Part shown: positions 46,873-57,025 of the stretch, one piece after another
How the letters are laid out: each line of letters begins with the position of its first letter
Position numbering within the stretch: the first letter of the stretch is position 1
NCBI RefSeq assembly: GCF_025602895.1
Contig: NW_026516251.1
Coordinates: 248,001 to 312,000, forward strand
Length of the DNA stretch: 64,000 bases
Source of the DNA: Polychytrium aggregatum
Lineage: Eukaryota; Chytridiomycota; Chytridiomycetes; Polychytriales
Direction: 5' to 3'
The notes under the pieces: model-generated
What the model was told of the DNA's origin: nothing
Databases searched by the model: none
The model's input: the letters and a program-made list of their open reading frames with translations, nothing else
Made by a program: the position numbers and the translations under genes

Positions 46873-47001
46873 TGCCACACCTTCGTCCTGCTGCTTTCTT
46901 CCCTCATCTCGCCTTGATCTGATCATCGCGCTATTGTACGATAAAGAGAAGTCTCTGCTCTGACCAGTACCACTGGCAGGCATCCAGCATCCTCTGCCCC
47001 C

Positions 47002-49398
47002 ATGCCTCCGAAGCGCAAGGGTGCCGGTGATGGCCAGCCTCGGCCACCCAGGCCCAAGAAAGCCAAGTCACAGTCGGAGCCTGTCTCTGGTTCGTATTCT
47101 GATCCCACGCATGCTTGGTCGTCTGTTGCTCCGTCGCTCACCACCACTGCTTCTGCAGATCCAATGGATGTCGATCCCACCGAGCCTGGTCCATCTACTT
47201 CCTCGAGTACTGGCAAGCGATGTCGCCAGTGCGATGGCACCGATCACGAGCGAAGCAACACCAGCAAATGTCCCAAATACCGGCCCCTCAAGAGCTCTGT
47301 CGTCCCACTCGTGGATGGAAGGTCATCCGCCCCTCAGTTCAGCTGCTTCAAGCAGACGATGGATGGCATCTTCTGGAAGAATGCAAAGAAACAGTGGCTC
47401 AATCCCGACCTCTGGGGCAAGATCCAGGCCACCGTCGCAGCCATGACCCAGATCCAGTTCGAGGCATCCAGGCTGCTCAACCTGCACATCCTCCGGTGCA
47501 TCGAGCAGGATATTCCCATCCCCGTCATCTCCAAGTCCACCCCTGCTTTCATCCGCCAATGCTTCACGATTGTCGAGGCCGGTGCCCTCTCGCCGACCGG
47601 GGACAATGAGAAATACAACGAGCATCTGATCGCTTCCTTTCGCGACTACCAGACCACTCGGCACGCAGACCTGCCTCCGGCCCCTTGTCTGCCTGATGGC
47701 GCTCACAGTCAGCTTCTCACTCTCGCTGTCAATGCCTATGCCACCAACTGCACCACCCACCTCGACCTGGCCTACTGGCGACTCCTTCGCCGCTTCTGCG
47801 CTGCCGTCTTCCCTGCCAACAAGCATAAGCACGACGCCATCGAGGTCTGTCTCGAGCTCTTCGAGAAACCAGGGCAGACTCCACCCAAGGCCGATATCGA
47901 GTTCCTCTACCCGGACTTTGGTCACGTCCTGGACGAGTTTCGGTACAGCAACGACCAGAACCGCTTCCGGGCCCTCCACCGCCTCTCACACCATGTGAGA
48001 ATCCTCGCCCGAGACAAGATGGTCGACAATGTCCACAAGTGGATCGACTGTGACATGCCCGCCCTCCGAGTCACCGAGCTGCAGCGCCAGGCCAAGCTGG
48101 ATGAGCTCACTACCCAAGGCATTCCCTCCGACGACAAGAGGTTCACCACGGCCAAGCCTGAGCTCGGCACCACCAAGTCCAAGATCAACAAGCTGGCATC
48201 CAGGCTCAACTGGGCCCTCAAGCAGCTCGCTCTCGACACTCCTCCGTCCGTGTGCACGATGGTCCCTCTGTGCACAGCCAAGGCCAAGTATGTCAAGATC
48301 GACACCGTCACTCTTTGGCAACTCCTTGACACCGAACATCGTCTTGGACTCACCAGGGACATGCTCAAGGATGAAGGCGAGGACGGTGTCAACAACCAGG
48401 ATCGTCTCTGGCGCAGTTGCTTCAAGCTGCGTAGTTCCCTCTTCCAAGAGCAAGTCAGGGACAGGAAGCTGTTCAACTACGAGATCAGCACCGATGGCAT
48501 TGGATGCACCATCGGTCTCGTCAAGTTTCTGCCTCGAACCGATCGCACCGAGACCATCGAGCCTCCTCCGACTGCCGAGCAGCGTATCCAGGCCCACATC
48601 GGCGACCCAAACCCCGATCGCACCACTTGGATTGGCATCGATCCTGGAGTCGGCTCCGTCTTCACTGCGGTCATCCAAGCACCGGGCCACCAAGACGAGA
48701 TGGTCTCATTCTCCAATGGCCACTACCAGCAAATGTGTGGCCATACGTCCAACACCAAGTGGCACAACACCATGAAGTATCGACTCAGCATCGGGACCTG
48801 GATGTCGACCACCCCCTCGCCCAAGGTGTCGTCCTCGGAGGCTTTCAAGGTCCATCTCACCCATGTCCTGCGACCGGAGCTGCGAGTGCAGCTCGACTTC
48901 CACCTTGGCAAGAAGGCCCGTCACCATCGATTCACAGGCCGCAGGAGACGCCAAGTGGCCGTCGACAGGATGTGCAAGGCCGCCCTGAAGCACGCCCCGA
49001 TACGGACTGATGTGGTGATCGCCTTTGGCAATGCGTCATGGCGTCAAGGCAAGGGCTATGCATCCAGCCCTCGGAGGCAGCGGTTCGCTCGGTACTTTGA
49101 GCAGTTCGAGCACCACCGACGCCGTCCCACTCACCCTCACGGAAGCGTCAAGGTAGTCTCGACGAACGAGTTCAACACCTCGCAAGTGTGCTCCAAGTGC
49201 CTGGAGCCAGTTCGGTTGGAAGGACTCGATGCGCCCAGTGTTGCGAATTCCCACTTTGTCAGGAGCTGCAAGAATCCCAGCTGCCGGACAGTGTGGAATC
49301 GCGACGTCAATGCGGCGCGCAACATGATCACAGTATGCAGGTCGATTGTGGAGACCGGAGAGCGACTGGCGGTCTTCACTCGGAGGCTGCCAAAGTGA
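47002..49398 (+). CDS. Fanzor: eukaryotic TnpB-like RNA-guided DNA endonuclease
   Basis: A single-exon 798-residue protein. The N-terminus is basic and nuclear-localisation-like (PPKRKGAG, PRPKKAKSQ), followed by a zinc-knuckle-like CRQCDGTDHERSNTSKC. The C-terminal third is the split RuvC nuclease of TnpB/Fanzor: Asp547 in WIGIDPGVGSVF, Glu723 in STNEFNTSQ, and Asp768 in WNRDVNAARNM. A zinc finger (Cys730, Cys733, Cys756, Cys761) lies between the last two. The usual RuvC-II strand (VVIAFGNASW, 674-677) has no Glu; Glu723, 46-49 residues later, is at the rearranged position described for Fanzor nucleases. Known Fanzors use an omegaRNA to cut DNA. No internal stop or frameshift is present, unlike copy A. 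Confidence 0.93.
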   Translation: MPPKRKGAGDGQPRPPRPKKAKSQSEPVSGSYSDPTHAWSSVAPSLTTTASADPMDVDPTEPGPSTSSSTGKRCRQCDGTDHERSNTSKCPKYRPLKSSVVPLVDGRSSAPQFSCFKQTMDGIFWKNAKKQWLNPDLWGKIQATVAAMTQIQFEASRLLNLHILRCIEQDIPIPVISKSTPAFIRQCFTIVEAGALSPTGDNEKYNEHLIASFRDYQTTRHADLPPAPCLPDGAHSQLLTLAVNAYATNCTTHLDLAYWRLLRRFCAAVFPANKHKHDAIEVCLELFEKPGQTPPKADIEFLYPDFGHVLDEFRYSNDQNRFRALHRLSHHVRILARDKMVDNVHKWIDCDMPALRVTELQRQAKLDELTTQGIPSDDKRFTTAKPELGTTKSKINKLASRLNWALKQLALDTPPSVCTMVPLCTAKAKYVKIDTVTLWQLLDTEHRLGLTRDMLKDEGEDGVNNQDRLWRSCFKLRSSLFQEQVRDRKLFNYEISTDGIGCTIGLVKFLPRTDRTETIEPPPTAEQRIQAHIGDPNPDRTTWIGIDPGVGSVFTAVIQAPGHQDEMVSFSNGHYQQMCGHTSNTKWHNTMKYRLSIGTWMSTTPSPKVSSSEAFKVHLTHVLRPELRVQLDFHLGKKARHHRFTGRRRRQVAVDRMCKAALKHAPIRTDVVIAFGNASWRQGKGYASSPRRQRFARYFEQFEHHRRRPTHPHGSVKVVSTNEFNTSQVCSKCLEPVRLEGLDAPSVANSHFVRSCKNPSCRTVWNRDVNAARNMITVCRSIVETGERLAVFTRRLPK

Positions 49399-49489
49399 TC
49401 TGTTTTATTTCTTGTGGCTTTGCTTGACGCAAGCACAGCACATACTACATGTTCATGGAAACGGCTATATTGTCCCGTTTTTTTCTGAA
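49399..49489 (+). ncRNA. Candidate 3' part of the Fanzor omegaRNA (element right end)
   Basis: The 91 nt from the Fanzor stop to the right border are almost identical to copy A: one substitution plus a difference in T-run length, despite a decayed protein gene there. They contain a hairpin at 49417-49439 with a 10-bp stem (one mismatch) and an ACG loop. In TnpB and Fanzor systems the guide RNA scaffold spans the gene's 3' end up to the transposon border, with the guide copied from flanking DNA. The assignment is inference from position, conservation and folding; a plain 3' UTR is the alternative. Confidence 0.5.
49471..49482 (-). repeat. Terminal inverted repeat core, right end of copy B
   Basis: TGTCCCGTTTTT on the plus strand, the inverse of the left-end core at 45747-45758. 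Confidence 0.8.
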
Positions 49490-50468
49490 TATAGCGTAGA
49501 TCCTTGCCCTCTCCTCCACTTCCTTTCCTTTCTTTCTTTCTTCTCTTCCTTTTTTGACGAGCCCATCGCACTTTGCACGGTTTTGCTTCACTCATCTGCC
49601 CACTTCTTCCACCGGGACAGCACCACGATCCCATCTGTGGCTTTCCAGCGACTTTTTCTCTCTGTTTGTTCATGCTGTGTCTCGCCCCGGGCGTCCAGGA
49701 TGACTTGAATGATGCAAACCCTGCATGAATACACACATTGCCATTCCACATCTTCCCAGGCGAACCGGCCCACCAAGACAACGGGGAGCAGATCGGAGAT
49801 CCTTGGCAGGCGAGCTACGTTCCCTTGGCAATCGTGTGAGATCCACGATGGGGGGCATCTCGGACATCGTCGGGTATCTTGTGTATCTTGGGCTGTGGAT
49901 CTGATACCGCCCATTCGCTCTGCCCCCTTAAGTATCGCTCTGCCATCGCCGCATCTCAAGCAATACGCGCTCTCCTCTCGTCTGCAAGGTTGATATCGCC
50001 GTCGGTTGTGTTCTGATTGACCCTGGTTGCTTGATTCTGCCCTCGGGCCGTCCTTTGTCTCTGCACCTCATTCTTGCCCACAATCTTGCCCACAATCTTG
50101 CCCACAATCTTGCCCACATTCTTGCCCACATTCGCTCGCCCGTCCATTCTTGTGCGTCGCTTGCAGGTTCCTGGCCGCTTGTCTTCGCTCCCGCTTTTGC
50201 TTCCTGTGCCCCTCTCTCTGTCCGCTTGCCGCCCCCACCCCTTGGAGGCCGTTGCTCTCTTGGTCCGCTGCCTTTGGCTCGCCTGTGCGTCTGTCCCGCC
50301 ATTCACGCACTGAGCCCTGTCTTGCTCCCCATCTCGCCTGCTAACGTCCGGTCGTTGTTCCTCTGTCGTTGCCCATCCAGCCCCTCAACGTCCAGCCCCT
50401 CAACGTCCAGCTCATCAACTTCCTGGCTCTTCCACACCCAACTTCGCGACGCCCAGCTCCCTTTAGAC
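49490..50468. other. Intergenic region and SWA2 promoter
   Basis: No gene supported. It contains about five copies of a 12-bp unit (CTTGCCCACAAT and CTTGCCCACATT) at about 50073-50132 and a CAACGTCCAGCCCCT repeat just before the SWA2 start. The leftmost bases, right after the TA, are the flank that could serve as the guide of the transposon's RNA. Confidence 0.5.
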
Positions 50469-52662
50469 ATGGACGACCTGACCGACTTGGTTTGGAAGCA
50501 GGCCGGCGGAAAACCCACCCAGCCTGCTGCCACCCTCAGCGCTCTCTCATCCCATGCCAGCACCACCGCCGGCAACCCCAACCGAGCAACCGGTCTTTCG
50601 GGCTCGCCGATGGCCGGCTCGACCCCGCGAACGCTCTCGCCCAACCCGTCGCATCCACACTCTCCTGCAACGGCCCCGCGCATCTCGCCCTCCTTGAACG
50701 CTTCGGTCGTGGCTCCGTCGCCAGGGATGCAGCGCAACCCTTCCCAGCAGTACGGCAGCCATGCCTCTGCGGCGCCGCATCAGCGCAACCTGAGCTCGTC
50801 GCCAAACTTTGTGAGCTTCAACCCAACAGCTCCCAGCATGGCCGGCGTCCACTCGATCCAGCGCACTGGGACGCCGACCCACGGAGATGATCCCTTTGGC
50901 AACCTGGTGTCCTTTGGCTCGGCGCCCAAGCCGGCCTCGACCTCGGCCTCGGCATCGGGGTCGTCGCTTCCAATGGCAGAAGTACAGCGCCAACAACAGC
51001 AACTTCAGCAGCAGCAACTCCAACAACAGCAGCAACAGCTCCAGCAACTCCAGCAACTTCAACAACAACAGCAGCAACTCCAGCAACTCCAACAGCAACG
51101 ACAACAACAGCAGTTCCTGCAAGGCCAGTTTTCTCCCCTGTCCAAGAGCCAGACACCCCAGCCTCTGTCGCAGTCGCTGTCGAATGCGCCGCTCCTGCCC
51201 AATCTGCAAAATGGTTTTAGCTCGCCGATGGCGGTGCGGTCGGGCTCGCAGCTGAATGGTGAGCGTCCATACTGCATACTACATACTGCATACTACATAC
51301 TACTACATACTGCATACTACTACATACCGCATACTGCACAATGCATCTGCTGACATGCTCGGTTCTGCTGACCCACCGGTTCCTCCTGTTTATGTCGGCA
51401 GGCGGACTGGTCAACCCCGCCGATCCCTTTGGACGCTCTCCAGGCAGTGCATCGGGCGCCAGCATCCAGCAGCCCCAGCCCTTCGTCAACGACGCATGGA
51501 ACCTCGATCTACTTGAACAGCCCAAGCCCTTGGCATCGCAGGCTCCCGGTGCACCTGCCCAAAGCAGCGTTGTGGGCGACGACATCTTCGATATCAAGTT
51601 CCTCGGGTCGCAGAATCCCGTGGCGTCATCTCCATCCAACGCCGAGAAGCAGCCGGCCTCCAACTCTGCCGACGACCAGCATCCGCTTGGTCTTTTGGCT
51701 CAGCCTGTGAGTGCCTTCTCGGCAGCGACCCCGGTTGCATCAGGCTCCGCACCGGGCTCGGCAACGACCTCCCCGGCAACCCGCTCGGCAGCCTCGCCTG
51801 GCATGCAGCCGTCTCCGTCAAGCTCGCAGCCTCGCTCCATTGATGCCGCCCCTCCACCACGCCCGCCTCGTCCAGCCAAGCCCGATAGCGGCGACATCGA
51901 CTTCAAGATTGCGCAGCTCATGGACTTTGGCTTTGACGACCTGAGGGCCAAGAATGCGCTGGAGGCTGCCGGCTATGATATCCAGAAAGCGCTGGACCTG
52001 CTGGTGGGCTCCGAGTCCCCCGCTCCAAACAGCGACCCCCATCCCAAGCCGCCAGCAAAGCCCCGGCCCGATCCTTCTCAGAAGGTTGCACGCTACGCCG
52101 ACGACTACGAAGCGGACGATGGTGGTGATGCCATGCCCGGCCGGTATGCGGCGGGCCCGTCCGGCTCCGCCGGCCTGAGCCAGACCTCGAACCAACTGCT
52201 CAACAGCGCCAGCGCCTTAGGCATATCGGCCTTGAACAACGCAAAGAACCTGCTGTCCTTTTCCAAAAACAAGATCTCGGAGGCTCTTGAGAAAGCCTCT
52301 GCGCGCATCGACGACGGCTCGGCTGGACGCGGTGGATCGAGCGGCATGTCAACGTTTGCGTCCACCATCAAGAGCGGTCTCAGCACGGCCTCGTCACAGC
52401 TCAAAGGGCGGCGGCCCTCGGACGATAGCCCAGACGAGTACTCTGACGGTCCGGACAACCGATACCGAGGCTATCAGAACTATACCGATTTCCGGGATGA
52501 TGACAGGGGTGCGACTGGCTATGCATTCGCCCCCTTTGCCGACAATGACGGCGACGGCGATGACGATGACGAGGGCGAGGATGACCGAGCGGCCCAAGAG
52601 GCGCTGAGAAAGTCGCGCGAGGCGTACAACCAGAAGGTGCTCGCCGCCTCGGCCCAGCAGAG

Positions 52663-52705
<43 letters not shown>

Positions 52706-54466
52706 CAGAGTCCGGCTCGCGGCAGCCCCGGTCGGCCATCGCCCTCAGGCGTTTCGTATCCGTCGGTCGCAAGCCCAGTCGTCTCGGAGCAGCCCAAGCC
52801 AAGTGTCAAGGCTGTGGACCTGTTTGACTTTACCTCGGACTCGCCCTCCGCGGGCCCGGCACGGGTATCGCCGTCTCAGCCAGCGCCGGTCCGGCCAGCG
52901 GCCTCGACACCCAAGCTATCTCCTAAGAACACTGCTCCCGAGATTGTCGCCACACCCGCCCAGCTCGAAGAGTCGCTCAAGTACAAGGACGAGGGCACGG
53001 ACTATTTCAAAAAGGGCCAGTACGGCGATGCGGAAGAGTCCTACACCAAGTCGATCGTGGCCCTGCCCGCGGGCCATGCCAACCTCGTCGCCCTCTTCAA
53101 CAACCGCGCTGCTTCTCGGCTGAAGACTGGCCACTACGGCGGCGCCATCGAGGACTGCAACTATGTGCAAAACGTCGAGCCCGGCGAGGTCAAGTCGCTG
53201 CTACGACGTGCAACGGCGTACGAGGCCCAAGAAAAGTACCGCGAGGCCCGAGACGACTACAGCCGGGTTGTGGCGACCGACCCGTCGGTCAAGGCTGCCT
53301 CCCAGGGTCTTTTGCGCTGCGCCAAGGCAGTCTCCATGAGCGAGAGCGGCGGACACGCACTGGAGCAGCCCGCCCCGAGCGGTTTGGGCGGCTCTGCTGG
53401 CGTCTCAGTCGCAGCCAGCGCACAAAACGATCTTGCGTTCTTTGAGTCGCCGACGGCGGTACCTGGCGCTGCCGGTGCTTCTGTCGAGATTGCCCGCGAA
53501 CACGTCCCGTAAGTATCGCACTGCGCCGCTGATCGATCAGGCTATGTGTGTGTGGAGGAGGGGAGACACGGCGGGATGCATTTGTCATGATGTTCGATGG
53601 AGCACTGCTGTGGTTTCACACGGACACTGAGATTTCTGGCTCTCTGTATACGTCGTTGCTCTAGATCCTCGAACCCCCAGGTCCGGGAAGCAGTCGACAA
53701 GGCGGTGGAGAAACTGCGAGCGCAGAACATCCAGAGTGAGCAGGAGGATGCTCTCAAGCTGCAGCTCAAGGATCAAGTTGACATGAAGGTACCGTGGTGG
53801 CTCAACCATTCCTGTGCACAGGAGGAACCAGAGCATGGCCCTGTGTTCTGGCTGGAGATGATGTCTGGCGGCTGGGTTGCTTGAGGCAAATTGGCTGGAC
53901 GAGCGAGAGGGGTGCTGGAGCGTCAATGATGATGAATCGCCTCTTATAAGCGCATTCCGGACGATTGCCCCTTCCAGATTGAACAGTGGCGCTCGGGCAA
54001 GGAGAAGAATCTGCGCGCCCTGTTGTCATCGCTCGAGTCGGTGCTGTGGCCTGAGTTGGAGTGGAAGCCCATCAGCCTTGCCGAGCTGATTCAGCCTCAG
54101 CAAGTCAAGATCAAGTACATGCGGGCCGTCGCAAAAGTCCACCCAGACAAGGTGAGGCGTTATGGGAAAGCCCAACACGGACGGCGGCATCGGGACCGGC
54201 GGGGGCTTGTTTGCGGATCGGCCTCCCATGTTCCACCGATCCCTTGGCGTGGCTCCTGCCAGGTCACCATGTCGTCAAGCCGTCAGGGGATCTGTATCGA
54301 GTGGGAGAACTGACACCCGTCTTGGCCCCCGTGGGATGCTGACTCTTGCTCCGCCCACTCCCAGCTGAGCAAGGACTGCACACTCGAGCATCAGCTGATT
54401 GCCAACTCGGTGTTCAGCACCCTCAACAAGGCATGGGATGAGTTCAAGGTCCAGAACGGGCTATAG
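50469..54466 (+). CDS. SWA2: Auxilin-like clathrin uncoating factor (UBA-TPR-J)
   Basis: A J-domain cofactor that recruits Hsp70 to strip clathrin from vesicles. Exons 50469-51258, 51402-53508, 53665-53788, 53978-54151 and 54365-54466 join in phase to about 1,098 residues. The long disordered N-terminal half has a Gln-rich tract (about 175-225) and adaptor/clathrin-type motifs (DDPFGN, WNLDLLEQP, LFDFTSD). A UBA domain (about 427-467, LMDFGFDDLRAKNALEAAGY), a (QS)n run, three TPR helices pairs (about 783-900, YKDEGTDYFKKGQYGDAEES) and a C-terminal J domain with the HPDK motif follow. This order is that of yeast Swa2. It is longer than yeast Swa2 (668 residues) because of the low-complexity part. 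Confidence 0.93.
51262..51340 (+). repeat. TACTACATACTGCA tandem repeat in SWA2 intron 1
   Basis: An imperfect array of CATACTACATACTG units fills most of the 143-bp intron between 51258 and 51402. Confidence 0.85.
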
Positions 54467-55249
54467 CGGCCGTATATCCGAAGCCGAGGATGATTGATGT
54501 CTGTGTGTTTGTGTCCGAAAATGAAAGCCATAGACGCAAGTTGTCCTACTCCGTTTCGTGAGCGACGAAATGCACTGTCTTCCGACGCAACGGCGGGGGA
54601 AGTGGCTGTTGGGCGGGTAGGAGGCAGACCGTTTTTATCCATTGGATCGTTGATATCTGGAAGAGCAGCTCGCCATCCACTTCCGGATGGCTTGATCTCG
54701 TCTGCGCGCGTGGGTGAGCGATGCGTCGCTCCAAACTCATGAAGCCGCTCTGGTTGCCGTCCCATGTGCGGCAAAGACCGCGCCATCCAAACAACAGCCA
54801 GGGATAGCTTTCAGCGTGGCTCCAGGCATCTCTATCCCTTTCACCCCACACATCCAATCCAGGGTGTGGTTGATACATGCACCCGTTTTGGCGGGCAGGC
54901 GGGGAGGCGGGGGCGAGTGATCTTCAGTGGAGTAGATCGGGCCGGGTATATCAGGCCAGGGGAAGCAGCCGGCCGACGGGATCGACATTCCCATCGCAAA
55001 ATCAAGTGAATTCTCCGACGCTTCCGGACCGCCTTGCACAAGCCATCGCCACTCAAGCACAACACTCGACACAGATCGATTTCAGGTTGGCGATGCTGCG
55101 TTGGCGATGCTGCGTTGGCGATCAAGCCGCTGGGCATGGCTGCCGGTGCCTCTGTTGTTCAGCACCGCGGCTGATGGACTCTTGCCTCTGCTGCTCAACG
55201 CCTCGGATTCCCTTCTCGGGGGCCATGTCCGGCTCTAGCAACACCCAGA
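54467..55249. other. Intergenic region after SWA2
   Basis: No gene supported. Two direct GGCGATGCTGCGTT units occur near 55089-55116. The right part would be the promoter of the small secreted protein. Confidence 0.45.
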
Positions 55250-55489
55250 ATGCAGTCGCTCGACCGTTTGCTCCTTCAAGCCCTCGTGCTGCTGGCGATG
55301 ATGTTCGGCGTCTTTGCCTGCACCGACTGTGACGACGACGGCTGCACACTCGGCGACTGGCGCTGCTGCGACGACTACTCGCTCGTACAGCGGTGCGCAT
55401 ACGACCAAGACGGCCAGCTGGACTGGCTCGTTGTTGCCGACTGCGGCAGCCAGGGTCTGGTCTGCGTCCTGGACGACTGGGAATGGTGA
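55250..55489 (+). CDS. Small secreted cysteine-rich protein
   Basis: A 79-residue protein with an N-terminal signal peptide (MQSLDRLLLQALVLLAMMFG, cleavage probably after GVFA). The acidic mature part of about 56 residues carries eight Cys, spaced C-x2-C-x4-C-x6-CC-x8-C-x15-C-x6-C, enough for four disulfides. The pattern GDWRCCDDYSLVQRC..W..VADCGSQGLVC resembles short cysteine motifs found in fungal secreted proteins (RC..  ..VQ.C ..W.. C..G..C). No TATA box is evident and no intron is needed. Function is unknown; an effector or adhesive role is only a possibility. A chance open frame is the alternative, but signal peptide plus Cys pattern argue against it. Confidence 0.55.
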   Translation: MQSLDRLLLQALVLLAMMFGVFACTDCDDDGCTLGDWRCCDDYSLVQRCAYDQDGQLDWLVVADCGSQGLVCVLDDWEW

Positions 55490-57025
55490 GCGCCGCACCC
55501 CGAGAGAGAGAGAGGGTCCTGTCGAGCAAGGGGAAGTAGCCAGGATCTTGGTCCCGGCAGCATGGCTGTCGTGGTTGCGCACATCGCCCTGGACAGCTTA
55601 TCACAAGCAGCTCACCCTCTGCCTATTGCATTTCTCCTGCCTGCCGCGTGCGGGACACACCAGCGTCTCGCCTGACCTCGTCACGGACGACCACCACCTT
55701 GCCTCGTCGTCCTGAGCGGGAGACGGGTTTGTGGAGGTCAAGTGACGGACCAGGCATGGGCGATCGGAAACAGTTGCCAATGCCAATACAGTGACATCCA
55801 CTACCTGCTATCCAATACCATGCTATCCAATACCATGCTATCCAATACCATGCTATCCAATACCATGCCACCCCATGCCGTTTCCTGTCCTGCGACGCGC
55901 CGCGTTTGGCCCACCGACGATGGTGCCATGGGCAAGCGTGCGTGCTTGTGGCCACGCTGGGAATCGGCGCGCCTGTGCTGGTCAGCAACTGTCTGTGTGG
56001 CGGCGACAACACGCGACGGCGATCCTGTCCCACAGAGGGTTGCACGGCGCGGCGCCACAAGGGCAGCACAGTTCCGCCACAGTGCTGTTGCATCCCAAAG
56101 CACGCCCCGTCGCGATTGGACTTTGTCTTTGGACGGTCTTTGAACGGTCTTTGAGCGGCCTTTGAATGCTCTCGGAGTGGTCTTTGGGCTTGGTCGCGAG
56201 TCTTCCGAGTCGGTGTTGGTCGTCTTTCGTCGTCGCTGGTCTCGTTGGTCTTCTGCATCGCCGTCCCCTGAATTCCCGAGTGGCTTCCCATATCTCCCTG
56301 TCCCTCCTGTCCATCCTGTCCCTCCCGTCCCTCTGGTTCTCGCCGCCATCGGCCTTGCCTGTGAGTATTCCTCGCCCAACAGACCGCCAGTCCCCTTGCC
56401 CAACCCCGTTGCACCTCCGATGCTCCTTCTGCAGACCCATGCCAGAGCCCTCGGGCGTTCCGCGCAGAGCATCGCTGTCGGTGGGCCAATCATCTGCAGT
56501 CTTCGCAGAAGCCTCTGTCGAATACATTGCGAATCAGCCGCCCTGACGACAGCGCTTCGTTGCCGCTGGGCCTTGGCCGGATCGTCCTCAGACCCTGTGC
56601 CGAACATTCACCCCACTCGCTCGCTTGCTCGAGTACTCTTTCGAAGCATCCATCGCGAGCACCGAGGGGGGACCTTCCATCTCTACTGCATCGGCTGCAT
56701 CGGCTACATCGGCTTCATTCCACCGCCTCGATTGGCCTCCACGATCCTTCGATTCGACATCCACCCGTCCCTTCGTGGCTTCTGTTCCGGAAATAGCCCC
56801 CCCCCAGACGACCCTGCCCAGCACACCACATCTCCTCTGCGGGCATCTCGGCACCGCCAACGGCACGGCCGCATCGGTCGAGCTCCTGCTCCCGCCTCGC
56901 ACTAACCCCACTCCACTCGCACATCCCCTTCCGCCGCCCAGCCCCAAATCTAGGTTCCCCAATCCGCCCTCCGATACGGAGCGAAACCCTCGCCGCCGAA
57001 AGTCGCCCCTCCGTTTCCTTCATCC
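55490..57025. other. Intergenic region, no recognised gene
   Basis: Several long open frames exist on both strands but show low-complexity, compositionally driven translation and no domain. The stretch holds a 15-bp minisatellite (55808-55868) and should include the promoter of the TMCO4-like gene at its right end, which is pyrimidine-rich. Confidence 0.45.
55808..55868 (+). repeat. 15-bp minisatellite (CTATCCAATACCATG)4
   Basis: Four perfect tandem copies of CTATCCAATACCATG. No gene spans it. Confidence 0.9.

Larger units (their letters stand above)
45733..49489 (+). mobile_element. Intact Fanzor/DDE transposon, copy B
   Basis: A 3,757-bp element flanked by TA (45731-45732 and 49490-49491), the expected Tc1/mariner-IS630 target duplication. 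The boundaries were set by comparing both ends with copy A at 11226-14863: similarity stops at the TA in each case. Near each end lies AAAAACGGGACA in inverted orientation (45747-45758 and 49471-49482), preceded by CAG. It holds, in one orientation, a complete DD34E transposase and a complete Fanzor nuclease, each with its own start and stop and no introns. All parts needed for mobility appear intact, so it may be active or recently so. It inserted between a membrane-protein gene and SWA2 without breaking either. Confidence 0.92.
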
